NCBI GenBank assembly: GCA_947482825.1
Contig: CANKMT010000001.1
Span: forward strand, 62,001-126,000
From: Betaproteobacteria bacterium
Lineage (GTDB): Bacteria > Pseudomonadota > Gammaproteobacteria > Burkholderiales > SG8-39
Reading direction: 5' to 3'
Length of the DNA stretch: 64,000 nucleotides
Of the stretch, positions 7,546-16,981 are shown piece by piece. The notes below the pieces were generated by a model. That model ran no database searches, was not told the DNA's origin, and saw only the letters and a list, made by a program, of their open reading frames with translations. Both the position numbers and the translations under genes were made by a program. How positions within the stretch are numbered: the stretch's first letter is position 1; the number at the start of each line of letters is the position of its first letter.

Positions 7546-10287
7546 TCATGCAGGCGCCTTTCTAAGCGAGACACGCATGATGTCCGCGCCGCTGCCTGTG
7601 GCGTCCGTCAGCGACAACGCGAGGTCGGTGAGTGAATTCAGGCTTCCCACGCCGAAGTCCTTGGCCACCGGCGTGGCCCAGTGGTCGAACTGCCCGATCA
7701 GCAGCACGGTGTCCGGACGGATGCCCTCGCGCAGCGTGGCGCGTCCGCGCGTGGTGCCGCTGGCCGACTCGAGCACGATCGGGTCGCCGTCGGCGATGCC
7801 GAGCTTGCGCGCGGTGGCGCGATTGATGATCACGCCGTCGTGGCCCGAGACATTCTGCGCGACCTCGCGGATCAGCGGCAGGCCCACATTGGCGCCCCAC
7901 GCGTACTGCATGCTGCGCGAGGTCAACGCCCAAAGCGGAAAATCCTTCGGGTCGCGGCCGAGTTCGGTCGCGTAGTTCTCCCAGATGTCGGGAAATGCGA
8001 GGTAGCCGGGCAGCGCTTCGTATTCCTTCAACTGCGGGTTCCACCACTCGATGCCGACTTCGTGCAAGCGGCGCTCCAGTTGCTCGCCGTGGCGCTTGAT
8101 GCGCTCCTGGTAGGGCATCTCGAAGCGCAGGCCCTGCTCTTTCATGCGCGGGTAGAGGTACCACTCCAATTGGGAAAACGGCCGCAGCATGAAGCCCTTT
8201 TCGCTGAACCAGTCGATGCCGTGGATATCGGTGCCGCCGGAGGTCTCGTGGCTCGCGGCTTTGGCCACCGCATCCCAGATTTCCTTGGCGCCATGCGGCA
8301 CTTCGGGGTCGAGTGAGTAGTCGTAGCCTTCACCGCGCAGGGCCATCGCCGCCGCGCCGCGGTTGATCGCCTCGTTGTACTTCTTCAACAGGCCGGTGCG
8401 CTTGGCAAGCTCGGTCGCTATGTCGGTCATGTCCTTGCACTCGCCGGCCGGCGCAACGGCGGGCTGGCGCAGCGCCCAGCCCTGGTGATGCCAGAACTGC
8501 TCGGCCGAGCCGGTCCCGCCGATGCGCGACATCTGCCAGCTTTCCAGGTCGGTGGCTTCGGGCAGGATCACGTCGGCCATCCAGTTCGATTCATCCTGCG
8601 TGTAGCCGAACGCGAGCGTGAACGGGAACTCGGCAATCCGCTTGGCGACCTCGGGTGCGTTCCACGAAGAGATCGCGGGGTTGGTGCGATAGCAGATCCA
8701 CATCTCGGGCAGCGTCTGGCGCGGCCACGGCTTGGGCGCCTTGTGCTGGAACAGCCAGGGCAGGTGGGCCGGACCCAGCGCGGCGGACCAGGGCGAATTG
8801 GCCGACAGCGGTACCAGCATCTTGTACGCGTTGCGGATATGGGGCTTTGACTGCCATTCGTCCTTCTTCGTGGAGTTGAAGGGGTAGGCCATGAAGCCGT
8901 CCTCGCCGTGCTTCGCGCTCTTCAAACGGTTGTCGGCCGGGCGGTTCAGGCGCACCTTGGTGCCCATCGTGCCGCCGGGCACCTCCAGCGCGCCGACCAG
9001 GCACGCGAGCATCGTGCGGCCCCACATCGCCTGGTAGCCGCCCCAGCCGTTGTTCACGCCCTTGCCGAGCATCACGCCCACGGGGCGGTGCGGCAGCACA
9101 TGGCCGTCGATCTCGATGGTCGCGCCGATCTTCGCGTGGGCGACGAACTCGTCGGCCACGCGGCGCAGCGTCTCCACGTTGACGTCGCATTCGGCGGCGG
9201 CCCACTCGGGCGTGTACTGGCGCAGGTGCTCGCGCATGAGTTCGAACGAAGGCTTTGCTTCGACGGACGCGTGCACCCAGCGCTCGCCGTCGGGGCCTTC
9301 TTCGTAGCCGGCGACCATGTAGGCGCCCTCCATCGCCGCATCGGCAATTGCGCCGTCGTAGGGTTTCGCCTTTGCGTCCGAGAGATCCCAGATCAAAGGC
9401 TTGCCGCTCGCGTTGTCGCGCATGAAATAACCGTGCGGGCCGACTAGGTAGGGCGAGTTCGTGTCCTCCTTGAGGAAGCGTACGTCGCACACTTCGCGCC
9501 AGTTTCTCTCCAGCACGATGCGGTGGATCAGCGCATAGAGATACGCCGCGTCGGTCTTGGGCTTGATCGGCACCCACTCGCCCGACAGCGCGCCGGTCAC
9601 CGACAGGTGCGGCTCGACCTGGACGCGCTTCAAGCCGCGCGAGCGCGCATCCGCCTGCCGCCAGACGCCCGAGACGCCGCCGGAGGCTTCGTTGTTGCTG
9701 CCGAAGTTGATGACGTAATCGCAGTTGAGCGAATCGACCACCACGGTGAAGGCGCGATGCCAGAACTCGCCGTACAGGTGCTCGGAGTGGAAGCACTTGG
9801 CGCCCTGGCCGGAGCCATAGCCCTGGTCCATCACGCCCCAGGCCGAGAGGAAGGCCGGGAACGTACCCATGTAGCGCGTGGGCGTGCCGCCGCCGCCGAA
9901 GCTGGCCGCGAGGCGCGGATAACCTTCCTCGTCGCGCAGGCCCTTGGCCTGGATCTCGTTGAGTTTGCCCGCGACGATGTCGAGCGCTTCGTCCCATGAG
10001 ATGGGCACGAAGCCGGGATCGTGCTCCTTGCCTTTCTTCGGATTGGTGCGCTTGAGCGGGCGCGTGATGCGGTTCGGGTTGTAGGTCTTCTGCACCAGGC
10101 CATACGCTTTCACGCAGATGCGCCCGCCTGCGGGATGGATGCCTTCGAGATCATGGTTCGGCGTCATGCGCAGCGCAATGCCGTCCTTGACCTCGACCTT
10201 GAACAGGTCGGGTCCGCAAACACACTGGTTGCAGTACAGCGGCACCATTTTGCGCTCGCCCGAGGCGGGCGTGGCGGGGGCGGCCAT
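7546..10287 (-). CDS. Molybdopterin (bis-MGD) oxidoreductase catalytic subunit, PadB-like context
   Basis: Large subunit of 913 residues of the DMSO-reductase superfamily. The N-terminus (PLYCNQCVCGPDLF, then GGRICVK) supplies the [4Fe-4S] cysteines. The molybdopterin domains follow (VPISWDEALD; QGAKCFHSEH; FGYTQDESNW; C-terminal INRATARKLGIADGD). No twin-arginine signal is visible, so the catalytic subunit probably faces the cytoplasm. It starts at 10287, sharing one base with the stop of the thioesterase (TAATG), so translation is likely coupled. The neighbouring acyl-CoA synthetase and CoA-thioesterase recall the phenylacetyl-CoA:acceptor oxidoreductase clusters of Thauera and Aromatoleum. 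Oxidation of an activated CoA thioester is therefore my best guess; the real substrate is unknown. Confidence 0.9.
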   Translation of the reverse strand: MAAPATPASGERKMVPLYCNQCVCGPDLFKVEVKDGIALRMTPNHDLEGIHPAGGRICVKAYGLVQKTYNPNRITRPLKRTNPKKGKEHDPGFVPISWDEALDIVAGKLNEIQAKGLRDEEGYPRLAASFGGGGTPTRYMGTFPAFLSAWGVMDQGYGSGQGAKCFHSEHLYGEFWHRAFTVVVDSLNCDYVINFGSNNEASGGVSGVWRQADARSRGLKRVQVEPHLSVTGALSGEWVPIKPKTDAAYLYALIHRIVLERNWREVCDVRFLKEDTNSPYLVGPHGYFMRDNASGKPLIWDLSDAKAKPYDGAIADAAMEGAYMVAGYEEGPDGERWVHASVEAKPSFELMREHLRQYTPEWAAAECDVNVETLRRVADEFVAHAKIGATIEIDGHVLPHRPVGVMLGKGVNNGWGGYQAMWGRTMLACLVGALEVPGGTMGTKVRLNRPADNRLKSAKHGEDGFMAYPFNSTKKDEWQSKPHIRNAYKMLVPLSANSPWSAALGPAHLPWLFQHKAPKPWPRQTLPEMWICYRTNPAISSWNAPEVAKRIAEFPFTLAFGYTQDESNWMADVILPEATDLESWQMSRIGGTGSAEQFWHHQGWALRQPAVAPAGECKDMTDIATELAKRTGLLKKYNEAINRGAAAMALRGEGYDYSLDPEVPHGAKEIWDAVAKAASHETSGGTDIHGIDWFSEKGFMLRPFSQLEWYLYPRMKEQGLRFEMPYQERIKRHGEQLERRLHEVGIEWWNPQLKEYEALPGYLAFPDIWENYATELGRDPKDFPLWALTSRSMQYAWGANVGLPLIREVAQNVSGHDGVIINRATARKLGIADGDPIVLESASGTTRGRATLREGIRPDTVLLIGQFDHWATPVAKDFGVGSLNSLTDLALSLTDATGSGADIMRVSLRKAPA

Positions 10288-10700
10288 TACTTGCCCAAAG
10301 CGGCGACTTTCGCAGCCTTGGCTTCCAGCCTTTCCTTCTGCTTGGCGAGGTCGACGACGAAACGCGTGTGCTTCGCCTTGCCGACGAGGTCCAGCGCATC
10401 GCGCACCTCGACCTCGAAATTCACGCGCCGGCCCTCGATCCCGGTGACCGTGGCGGTGACGTCGACCCACATGTCGCGCATCGTCGGGCCGAGGTGGTCG
10501 ATCTCCACTCGCGCGCCCACCGAGTTTTCCTCCGGTGTGAGGTACTCGCCGAGCAGGTCCTTGCAGGTGATCTCGACGTCGCGAACCATCATCGGCGTCG
10601 CGTACACGCGGAGCGCGTCGCCCATGAACCCGATGGTGCGTTCGGTGTCGACCACCACGCGCGAGGTCTTCTTCATGCCTGCCGTCAGTCCCGGTTTCAT
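10287..10700 (-). CDS. FlK-like hot-dog-fold acyl-CoA thioesterase
   Basis: Cytoplasmic protein of 137 residues with the short single hot-dog domain of the fluoroacetyl-CoA thioesterase-like family: MKPGL start, T-x-x-FMGDALRVYATP, then TPEENSVGARVEIDHLGPT and a GRRVNFEVEVRD strand. Such enzymes hydrolyse small acyl-CoA thioesters. Its ATG overlaps the TGA of the acyl-CoA synthetase (ATGA at 10697-10700) and its stop overlaps the molybdoenzyme start, so all three are tightly coupled. It may release the product as a free acid or recycle CoA. The active-site residues were not assigned with certainty. Confidence 0.8.
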   Translation of the reverse strand: MKPGLTAGMKKTSRVVVDTERTIGFMGDALRVYATPMMVRDVEITCKDLLGEYLTPEENSVGARVEIDHLGPTMRDMWVDVTATVTGIEGRRVNFEVEVRDALDLVGKAKHTRFVVDLAKQKERLEAKAAKVAALGK

Positions 10701-12262
10701 GCGGTCTTCTCCTCAGTAGATTTCAGCACGGTATTCGAGCGCCGCAATTCCTGTTTCAGGATCTTGCCCATCGCGCTTTTGGGCAGCGCATCGACAAAAC
10801 TCACGCGCCGCGGGATTTTGTAGCCGCCGATACGCCCGCGGCAATGGGCGATGATCTCCGCCGGCGTGAGCGAGTGCCCCGGCGCGGCCACCACGACCGC
10901 GCAGAGCGCTTCGCCGAATCGCTTGTCCGGCACGCCGATCACCGCCACCTCATGCACGCCGGGGTGCTGGTAGATCGCCGCCTCGACCTCCGACGTATAC
11001 ACGTTCTCGCCGCCCGTGATGACCATGTCCTTCTTGCGGTCGAGCACGAAGAGATAGCCTTCCGCGTCCAGCCGGCCGACGTCGCCGGTGTGGAACCAGC
11101 CGTCCTTGAAGGCTTCGCGCGTTTCACGCGGCCTGTTGTGGTAGCCGTTCGCTACCTGCGGGCCGCGCACGAGGATCTCGCCGGATTCTCCCGGGGCTAC
11201 CGCCTTGCCGGCATCGTCGATGATGCGCACATCGACCCCGGCCAACGGGCGCCCTCCCGCACGGAGCAAGTCTTCCCGCCCTGCCAGCGCGCGCGCATGA
11301 TCGTGCTCGTCGAGGATCGCAAGCACCGGCGAAGTTTCGGTGAGCCCGTAGACCTGCTGCATGGCCACGCTCGGGAAAGCACCCATCGTCCTGCGGATCC
11401 ATTCGGCCGGCATCGGCGAGGTGCCGTAACTGATGATGCGCAGGCTTGAGACGTCGTGCCTGCCGAATGCCGGATCCTGCAGCATGCGGATGATCATCGT
11501 CGGCACGAGGCTTCCGATGGTGATGCGATGTTCTTCGATTGCCTCCAGCACGGCTGCGGGGGAAAACTCCGGCAGGTAGGCGTGGCTGCCGCCGTGCATC
11601 GTCACGCAGGTGGCTTTGAGGTCGGTCGAGTGGAACATTGGCGACACGTGGAGGTAACTGTCCCAAGGGCGTACCCCCATGATGTGCGCCATCTGCAGCG
11701 CATTGGCCACGATGTTGCGGTGGGTGATGCGCACGCCCTTGCCGCGCCCCGTGGTGCCGCCGGTGTAGAGCAGGATCGCGTCGTCGTCTTCGGAGGGCTC
11801 ATGCGCAGGTGCCGGCGAGGCGGCGTTGCGCAACTCGTCATAGCAGGACGCGAGGCCGGTTTCGGCATGTGGCGCGAGCAGTAACGCCCGCGTGCGCCAG
11901 GCGTCGAGCGGGGCGCGATCGAGCAACGGCGCGAAATGCGGATCGATCGCCAGGACCTTGCAGCCGGCGTCTTCGAGGACTTCGGCGATCTCGGGCGGGG
12001 CGAGCCGGAAATTCACTGGCACCGGCACGATGCCTGCCCAGTAGGCCGCATAGGTCAGCTCGGCCTGGCGCACCGAGTTGCGCGCCAAAATACCGATGCG
12101 CTCGCCTGGTTCAAGTCCAAGGGTGCGGCGCAGAAAGCCAGCCGCCTGTGCAATCCGGCCCATCCACGCATGCCACGTGAGGTCGCCGGAACCTTCGAGG
12201 ATCGCGGGATTGTTGCCGTGCAGGCGCTCCGTGCGCAGCAACAGCGAAGGCATCGTCAACAT
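10697..12262 (-). CDS. AMP-forming acyl-CoA synthetase (first gene of the molybdoenzyme operon)
   Basis: Adenylate-forming enzyme of about 521 residues that activates a carboxylic acid with ATP and CoA. It has the P-loop YTGGTTGRGKG, the YGLTETSP motif, GEILVRGP, GWFHTGDVGRLD, the hinge DRKKDMVITGGENVYTSEVE and the catalytic lysine in SAMGKILKQ. The start is uncertain: ATG at 12262 or 12253, neither with a strong Shine-Dalgarno; upstream in-frame codons encode no family-like sequence. It heads the leftward operon and faces the TPR/OGT gene across a 131-bp divergent gap. It is presumably the activating step before the molybdenum-dependent oxidation; the acid substrate is unknown. Confidence 0.88.
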   Translation of the reverse strand: MLTMPSLLLRTERLHGNNPAILEGSGDLTWHAWMGRIAQAAGFLRRTLGLEPGERIGILARNSVRQAELTYAAYWAGIVPVPVNFRLAPPEIAEVLEDAGCKVLAIDPHFAPLLDRAPLDAWRTRALLLAPHAETGLASCYDELRNAASPAPAHEPSEDDDAILLYTGGTTGRGKGVRITHRNIVANALQMAHIMGVRPWDSYLHVSPMFHSTDLKATCVTMHGGSHAYLPEFSPAAVLEAIEEHRITIGSLVPTMIIRMLQDPAFGRHDVSSLRIISYGTSPMPAEWIRRTMGAFPSVAMQQVYGLTETSPVLAILDEHDHARALAGREDLLRAGGRPLAGVDVRIIDDAGKAVAPGESGEILVRGPQVANGYHNRPRETREAFKDGWFHTGDVGRLDAEGYLFVLDRKKDMVITGGENVYTSEVEAAIYQHPGVHEVAVIGVPDKRFGEALCAVVVAAPGHSLTPAEIIAHCRGRIGGYKIPRRVSFVDALPKSAMGKILKQELRRSNTVLKSTEEKTA

Positions 12263-12393
12263 TGGGTTTCTGTTCGTCAGGCTCCAGAAGCATTTTGCGC
12301 GCAATCGAGGGTGCCTTGAAGCGCGCGAACAGGGAAATCGCCGGTCCGCTGCGAAACAATGCCCCGAAGCGACGCCGTAGTAGCATCGCGCCG

Positions 12394-14241
12394 ATGACAA
12401 TCACCGTGGCCCAGGCCCTCGAGCAGGCCGTCGAACACCATCGCGCAGGGCGCTTTGAGGAGGCGGAACTGGTCTATCGCCAGATCCTCGAGACTGTGCC
12501 GAACCATCACGATGCGTTGCATTTGCTCGGGATGATTGCGTACCAGTCGGGCAAGCACGCAGAGGCGGCGGACCTCTTCGGCCGTGCGGTGGAAAGCGCG
12601 CCGCGCGTTGCGCTCTTTCAACATCACCTGGGTGTCGCGCTTGGCGCGCTTGGGCGCAATGTCGAGGCGGCCGTTGCGCTTCGTGCTGCCATCGAAATCG
12701 AGCCCTCGATGCGGGGGCCGCGCACGGAACTCGGGTTGTGCCTGCTGCGCGAGGGAAAGTACGGCGAAGCAACCACGCACCTCAACGAAGCCCTCGAACT
12801 GGATCCGGGCGATGCGATCGCCGCGAGGAACATCGCGGTCTGTTAAGCCGAAACGGGCCTCCTGGGCGACTCGGAAAGGTTTGCGCGACTGGCGGTGGCG
12901 CTCGACCCCGGTGACGCCGGGGGCTGGAACAACTCGGGCGGAATCCTGATTTCGCGCGGCGAACCTGAGGCCGCCGCGCCGATGTACGAGAAAGCCTGCG
13001 AGCACAACCCGGCTTACAACATGGCGTACAGCAATCGCCTGATGTGCGAACAATACCTGCCCGGTGTTTCCGAGGAACGATTGCTCGAGTTGAGTTCCAT
13101 CTGGCAGGCGCGCTACGCGCCGGCGGGCAAGGCCGCATTCCATGCGTCGCGCAAGCCGCCCGACGACGGCCGATTGCGGCTGGGATTCGTGTCGCGCGAC
13201 CTGAAGAGGGCGCCCGTGGGCTATTTTCTCGTAGGCCTGTTCGAGGCTTTGCGGGGCGAGGCGGTGTCGGTTGTCGTGTATTCGGACGCTGAAGGCCCGG
13301 ACGACCTGACCGAAAGAATGCGGCAAGCGGCGTCGCATTGGCGCGAAACACGGCCCTTGAGCGACGAGCAGCTGCTGAGCGTCGTGCGGGACGACGCGAT
13401 CGACGTATTGTTCGACCTCGCAGGCCATACCAAGGCCAATCGGCTGCCGGTCTTTGCCCGGCGCGCGGCCCCGATCCAGGTCACCTGGGCCGGCTATGTG
13501 GGAACCACCGGCCTCGATGCGATGGACTTCGTGCTGGCGGATCGATTCCAGGTGCCGGTCGCCTCCGAGCGGTTCTATCGCGAGCGCGTCCTGAGGATGC
13601 CTCACGGGTACGTCTGCTACGAGCCGCCCTTTTATGCGCCGGAGGTGGCTACGCTGCCGGCATTGCGCGAAGGGCGGATCACCTTTGGCGCCTTCCACAA
13701 CGTGGCAAAGATCGGTGCGCCATCGATCGCCGCCTGGGCGCGTGTCATGGCCAGGGTCCCGGAGTCCCGCATTGTGCTCAGGTACACCAACCTCGATGAG
13801 CCAGGTGCAAAGCAGAGGATGCTGCGTTCGTTCGCGTCCGCAGGCATCGCAGAGGAGCGGATCATGGTCGAGGGAACGAGTTCGCACGTCGACATGCTCA
13901 GTCGGTACAACGACATCGACATCGCGCTGGACAGCATGCCCTACAGCGGCGGCCTGACGACCTGCGAGGCGCTCTGGATGGGCGTGCCGGTGGTAACGCT
14001 CCCCGGGGGCACGTTTGCCGGCCGGCATTCGTTGTCGCATCTCAGCAATGCCGGGTATCCGGAGTGGGTTGCCACAGATCTGGAAGACTATGTGCGAATT
14101 GTCGCGAACCTTGCGCGTGACTTCGACGGACTCGCAACGCTGCGTGCAGACTTGCGCAGGCAAATGGCCGCTTCGCCGTTGTGCGATGCGAGCCGGTTTG
14201 CCAAGGATTTCCTGCAACTGCTACGCGCAACGGCCCGCTAA
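12394..14241 (+). pseudogene. TPR / O-GlcNAc-transferase-like (SPINDLY, GT41) protein, broken by one in-frame ochre codon
   Basis: One frame of 616 codons with a single TAA at 12844-12846 (codon 151). Before it lie tandem tetratricopeptide repeats (e.g. AEAADLFGRAVESAP, EATTHLNEALELDPGD). After it another repeat continues in the same frame, then a full GT41 catalytic region: LRLGFVSRDLKRAPVGYFL, DLAGHTKANRLPVF, VTWAGYVGTTGLDAMDF, LDSMPYSGGLTTCEALWMG. Intact relatives transfer a sugar to protein Ser/Thr or act as protein glycosyltransferases. The stop falls inside a repeat, where homologues would have a sense codon, so the gene is probably a recent pseudogene. A downstream 448-residue product from the GTG at 12895 would keep the catalytic domain, so residual activity is possible. 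Confidence 0.85.
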
Positions 14242-14297
14242 CCACTAAGATGGAACGCGCGGTGCTATATTGCCGGCTATGTTCGGAGGCTTTTGCG

Positions 14298-14525
14298 ATG
14301 GACTGGAAACCTTACATCACGACCGATCCCCAGATTTTGCATGGTGCCGTGTGCTTCCGGGGTACACGAATACCGGTATCCGTCGTTCTCGATAATCTGG
14401 CCGCTGGCGAAACGCCGGAACGCATTCTCGACCAATACCCTTCACTTCGACCTGAGCATATTCCCGCAGCGATCGGTTACGCCGCGGAATTGGCGCGAGA
14501 GCGCATCGTTCCCATCCCCGCCTAA
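14298..14525 (+). CDS. DUF433-family antitoxin
   Basis: Protein of 75 residues starting MDWKPYITTDPQILHG with the DUF433 pattern (CFRGTRIPVSVVLDNLAAGE, then ILDQYPSLRPEHIPAAIGYA), a small helix-turn-helix-like antitoxin domain. GGAGG lies 8 nt before the ATG. It sits 9 bp before a DUF5615 PIN-like gene, the usual antitoxin-toxin order for this pair. Such antitoxins bind and neutralise the partner and normally repress their own promoter. Both genes look intact, unlike the other toxin-antitoxin remnant near 27.7 kb. Confidence 0.88.
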   Translation: MDWKPYITTDPQILHGAVCFRGTRIPVSVVLDNLAAGETPERILDQYPSLRPEHIPAAIGYAAELARERIVPIPA

Positions 14526-14534
14526 TCGCGCAGG

Positions 14535-14894
14535 GTGCCTGCTCGATTCAAACTTGACGAGAATCTACCTCGTGACGCTGAAGACTTGCTTCGCAAGTCT
14601 GGTCACGACGTGCATACCGTAATCGACGAGCAACTGGGAGGTAACTCCGATCCACGAGTCTTTAACGCCTCCCAGGCGGAGGATCGGATCCTTGCCACCT
14701 TTGATCTCGATTTCTCCGACATACGTGCCTACCCTCCGGCGCGTCATGCCGGCATCTGGGTATTGCGCCCACATACGCAAAGCGTCGACAACACATTGGC
14801 TTTGCTGAGGGCTGCGTTGCTGGTGCTCGCAATCGAACCCTCACGAGGTCGCCTGTGGATCATCGAGCCCGAACGGATCCGTATTCGAGAGTAG
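14535..14894 (+). CDS. DUF5615-family PIN-like toxin
   Basis: Protein of 119 residues from GTG at 14535. The N-terminus FKLDENLP carries the conserved acidic residues (Asp, Glu) of this PIN-like nuclease family. SGHDVHTV and ATFDLDFSDIRAYPP add the further acidic metal-binding positions. PIN toxins are Mg2+-dependent ribonucleases. It is directly downstream of the DUF433 antitoxin and almost certainly co-transcribed with it. Its RNA target is unknown. Confidence 0.88.
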   Translation: MPARFKLDENLPRDAEDLLRKSGHDVHTVIDEQLGGNSDPRVFNASQAEDRILATFDLDFSDIRAYPPARHAGIWVLRPHTQSVDNTLALLRAALLVLAIEPSRGRLWIIEPERIRIRE

Positions 14895-14936
14895 TTGGTC
14901 ATTTCGTCCAACCCACCAATGAGCCCGGACCCGTCG

Positions 14937-14957
14937 CAAGCGGGTTTCGCCCGCTTG
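14937..14957. other. Stable 8-bp hairpin between convergent genes
   Basis: CAAGCGGG (14937-14944) pairs perfectly with CCCGCTTG (14950-14957) around the loop TTTCG. It lies between the convergent toxin and dioxygenase-beta genes. No T-run follows on either strand, so it is at best a weak terminator or mRNA 3'-end stabiliser. The rest of 14895-15050 shows nothing I recognise. Confidence 0.5.
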
Positions 14958-15050
14958 TGTCGCGCGGGTAATCGACAACGTCGCCTTCATGACGATCGCC
15001 GCGAAGTGAAGCACCAAGCCCGTCGGCAATCGCGTCAGACGTGAAATCCG

Positions 15051-15551
15051 TTACAGCGGATACACCAGCAACACGTCCACGCAGCGCGAATCGAGAATCA
15101 CGCGCCGCTCCTTGAACCTCGGCTGGCCGCCCTCCATCACGATCAGGTCGAGGTACTTGCCGATCGCGAACAATCCTGTCTCGCCGCTTTCCATCGTGCG
15201 GTAGACGCTGAAGTTCGAGCGCACTGCAATCGAACCGTCGGGACGCTGCTTCACGTCGGGCCGGCCGACGATGTGGCAATGCGTATGCGGCTCGAAAACG
15301 TTGGCGGTCTTGAGCGCCAGCACGCGGTCTTCCATCATGCCGCGACCGTTGCACAGCATGATCCCGATCGGGTAACCGGCTTCGAAGTTCTCGCGCGTGG
15401 TGATCTGGTAGACCGCGTCTTCGGTGAAGAACCCGGTCCATTCGTCGATCAGGCCGTCGTCCAGGCGGTGCACATAGTCGGCGAGGAAGTTTTCGATGCG
15501 CAGCCACGTCGCCGCATCGACCTGCCCTTCGGCTCTCAACTGCGCTGCCAC
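15051..15551 (-). CDS. Aromatic-ring-hydroxylating dioxygenase, beta subunit
   Basis: Small subunit of 166 residues with the SnoaL/NTF2-like cone fold: IENFLADYVHRLDDGLIDEWTGFFTEDAVYQI at the start, then THCHIVGRPDV and SNFSVYRTMESGETGLFAIGKYLD. Beta subunits are structural partners of the Rieske alpha subunit. The GTG start at 15551 begins 1 nt after the alpha TGA, so translation is coupled. No ferredoxin or reductase gene is adjacent, so electrons must come from elsewhere. Confidence 0.9.
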   Translation of the reverse strand: MAAQLRAEGQVDAATWLRIENFLADYVHRLDDGLIDEWTGFFTEDAVYQITTRENFEAGYPIGIMLCNGRGMMEDRVLALKTANVFEPHTHCHIVGRPDVKQRPDGSIAVRSNFSVYRTMESGETGLFAIGKYLDLIVMEGGQPRFKERRVILDSRCVDVLLVYPL

Positions 15552-15552
15552 T

Positions 15553-16794
15553 TCAGTGAAAGCCCATGATGTCGCGATAGCCGTGCCAGAACCCGCGCAC
15601 CGAGGCCTCGGTAGCGCGCGAGGACTCGTTCGACTCGGCCACCTTGCCGCCCATCTCGATAAACGCCTGCTCGTCCGGGCTGGTGCGGGTGCCGCGCTGC
15701 ACGAATTCGTTGATGCAGCCGTCCTCCAGCGAAACGAGGCCGGCCGCGCCGGTGAGGTTGCCCTGCATTACGCGCATCTGTTCCTGTGCGGCGTCGTCAC
15801 GCTCGTAGCCGAGGAACACCCAGAAGAGCTCGGTCTTGTCGATGCCGCGCGGCACGAAGTAGCGCACGGCAAGCGAATTCAACGTGAAATGCACCACCAA
15901 CGTCGGGAAGATCGTCTGGATGCTGTGGGTGATGCCGTCTTCGAACTCGTCCCACGCCTTGAGGAGTTCGGGACCCGCGAGGTCGGACTGGTACTGACCC
16001 GAATGAACCGTCTCGTATTCATTCTCCGCGGCGAGCGTCGAGCGCTTGGTGTAGCTGATGTGGTGCCACTTCTTGTCGGACAGGATGATCCCGCCGTCCA
16101 TGTCGAGGCGGTTGACCTTGAAAGTGGTGTAGAAGGTGTGCAGCAGCGTTGCATGGTAGGAGTCGCGCACGTTCTCGGCGTAGAGCTTCCAGTTGTTGTG
16201 GATCATCTGGCTGTGCACGCCGAGCACCTTGAGCGGACGGCCGAGGTTGCGATCGAGGAATTTCGACATCGGTGCGCCGAGGTAAGCCTCGAGCGGCTCG
16301 GTCTCGTCCGAAAACGTGCCGAACACCAGGCCGCAGAAAGTTGCGACGCGCAGCGGTTGAAGGCGGTGCTTTGCCGGGTCGAAGTCTTCGGGCATTCCGC
16401 CTTTGCCTTTGAGGCCGTTGCGGAAGGCCACCGACTTCAGCTTGCCGTCGAGGCTGTAGTTCCACGCGTGGTACACGCAGGTAAGCGACTCCAGGTTCTC
16501 GCGCTGCTTGAGGCACACCAGTGCGCCCTTGTGCGCACAACGGTTCACCATCGCGTGCAGCTTTTCGTCGTGGTCGCGTGTGACCACGATCGGCGTCTCG
16601 CCGACCCACGCGGTGCGCACATCGCCCGGTTTGGCGACATCGGCCTCCATGCACAGGAAGTTCCAGATCGGGCCGCGGAAGATCTTCTGTTGCTCGAGCG
16701 CGTAGATCTCCGGGTCCGAGAAGACGCGGAACGGGACCCGGGCGACGCCTTCGGGCCAGGCCAGCGGTTCGGCAAGCGCGGGAGATAGGTTCAT
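15553..16794 (-). CDS. Aromatic-ring-hydroxylating dioxygenase, Rieske alpha subunit
   Basis: Catalytic subunit of 413 residues. The Rieske [2Fe-2S] centre is Cys86-x-His88 and Cys106-x2-His109. The mononuclear iron ligands sit in DSYHATLLHTF (two His) with an Asp in the SLEDGCINEF region. It would dihydroxylate an aromatic acid or related ring; the substrate cannot be told from sequence. The start is ATG at 16794, preceded by GGAAA, rather than the TTG at 16812. It overlaps closely with the beta-subunit gene. The divergent CoA-transferase at 16982 is across a 187-bp gap containing a GGGGTG-AAA-CACCCC hairpin (16874-16888) that might be an operator. Confidence 0.92.
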   Translation of the reverse strand: MNLSPALAEPLAWPEGVARVPFRVFSDPEIYALEQQKIFRGPIWNFLCMEADVAKPGDVRTAWVGETPIVVTRDHDEKLHAMVNRCAHKGALVCLKQRENLESLTCVYHAWNYSLDGKLKSVAFRNGLKGKGGMPEDFDPAKHRLQPLRVATFCGLVFGTFSDETEPLEAYLGAPMSKFLDRNLGRPLKVLGVHSQMIHNNWKLYAENVRDSYHATLLHTFYTTFKVNRLDMDGGIILSDKKWHHISYTKRSTLAAENEYETVHSGQYQSDLAGPELLKAWDEFEDGITHSIQTIFPTLVVHFTLNSLAVRYFVPRGIDKTELFWVFLGYERDDAAQEQMRVMQGNLTGAAGLVSLEDGCINEFVQRGTRTSPDEQAFIEMGGKVAESNESSRATEASVRGFWHGYRDIMGFH

Positions 16795-16981
16795 TTCGGT
16801 TTCCAAGGACAAGAAACTGCGTTGCGGGATGCTAACCCGCGGTGCCTGCCGGGCTCAATCCAATGCGATCCCCGGGGTGAAACACCCCAATGAGTTTCAC
16901 AGCCGGTACAGGCCGGAGAGTTGACCCGGCGGGGCTCAGGTGACCATGATGCCGAATGACAAGCATGCATGAAGGCGCACG

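Noticed and set aside
12844-12846. Ochre codon in the OGT-like gene as programmed read-through
   Set aside because: UAA is not a selenocysteine codon and there is no hairpin like the SECIS elements at the UGA sites.
12277-14217. 646-codon minus-strand frame opposite the OGT-like gene
   Set aside because: The opposite strand carries clear TPR and GT41 motifs; this translation has no domain signature and no ribosome site.
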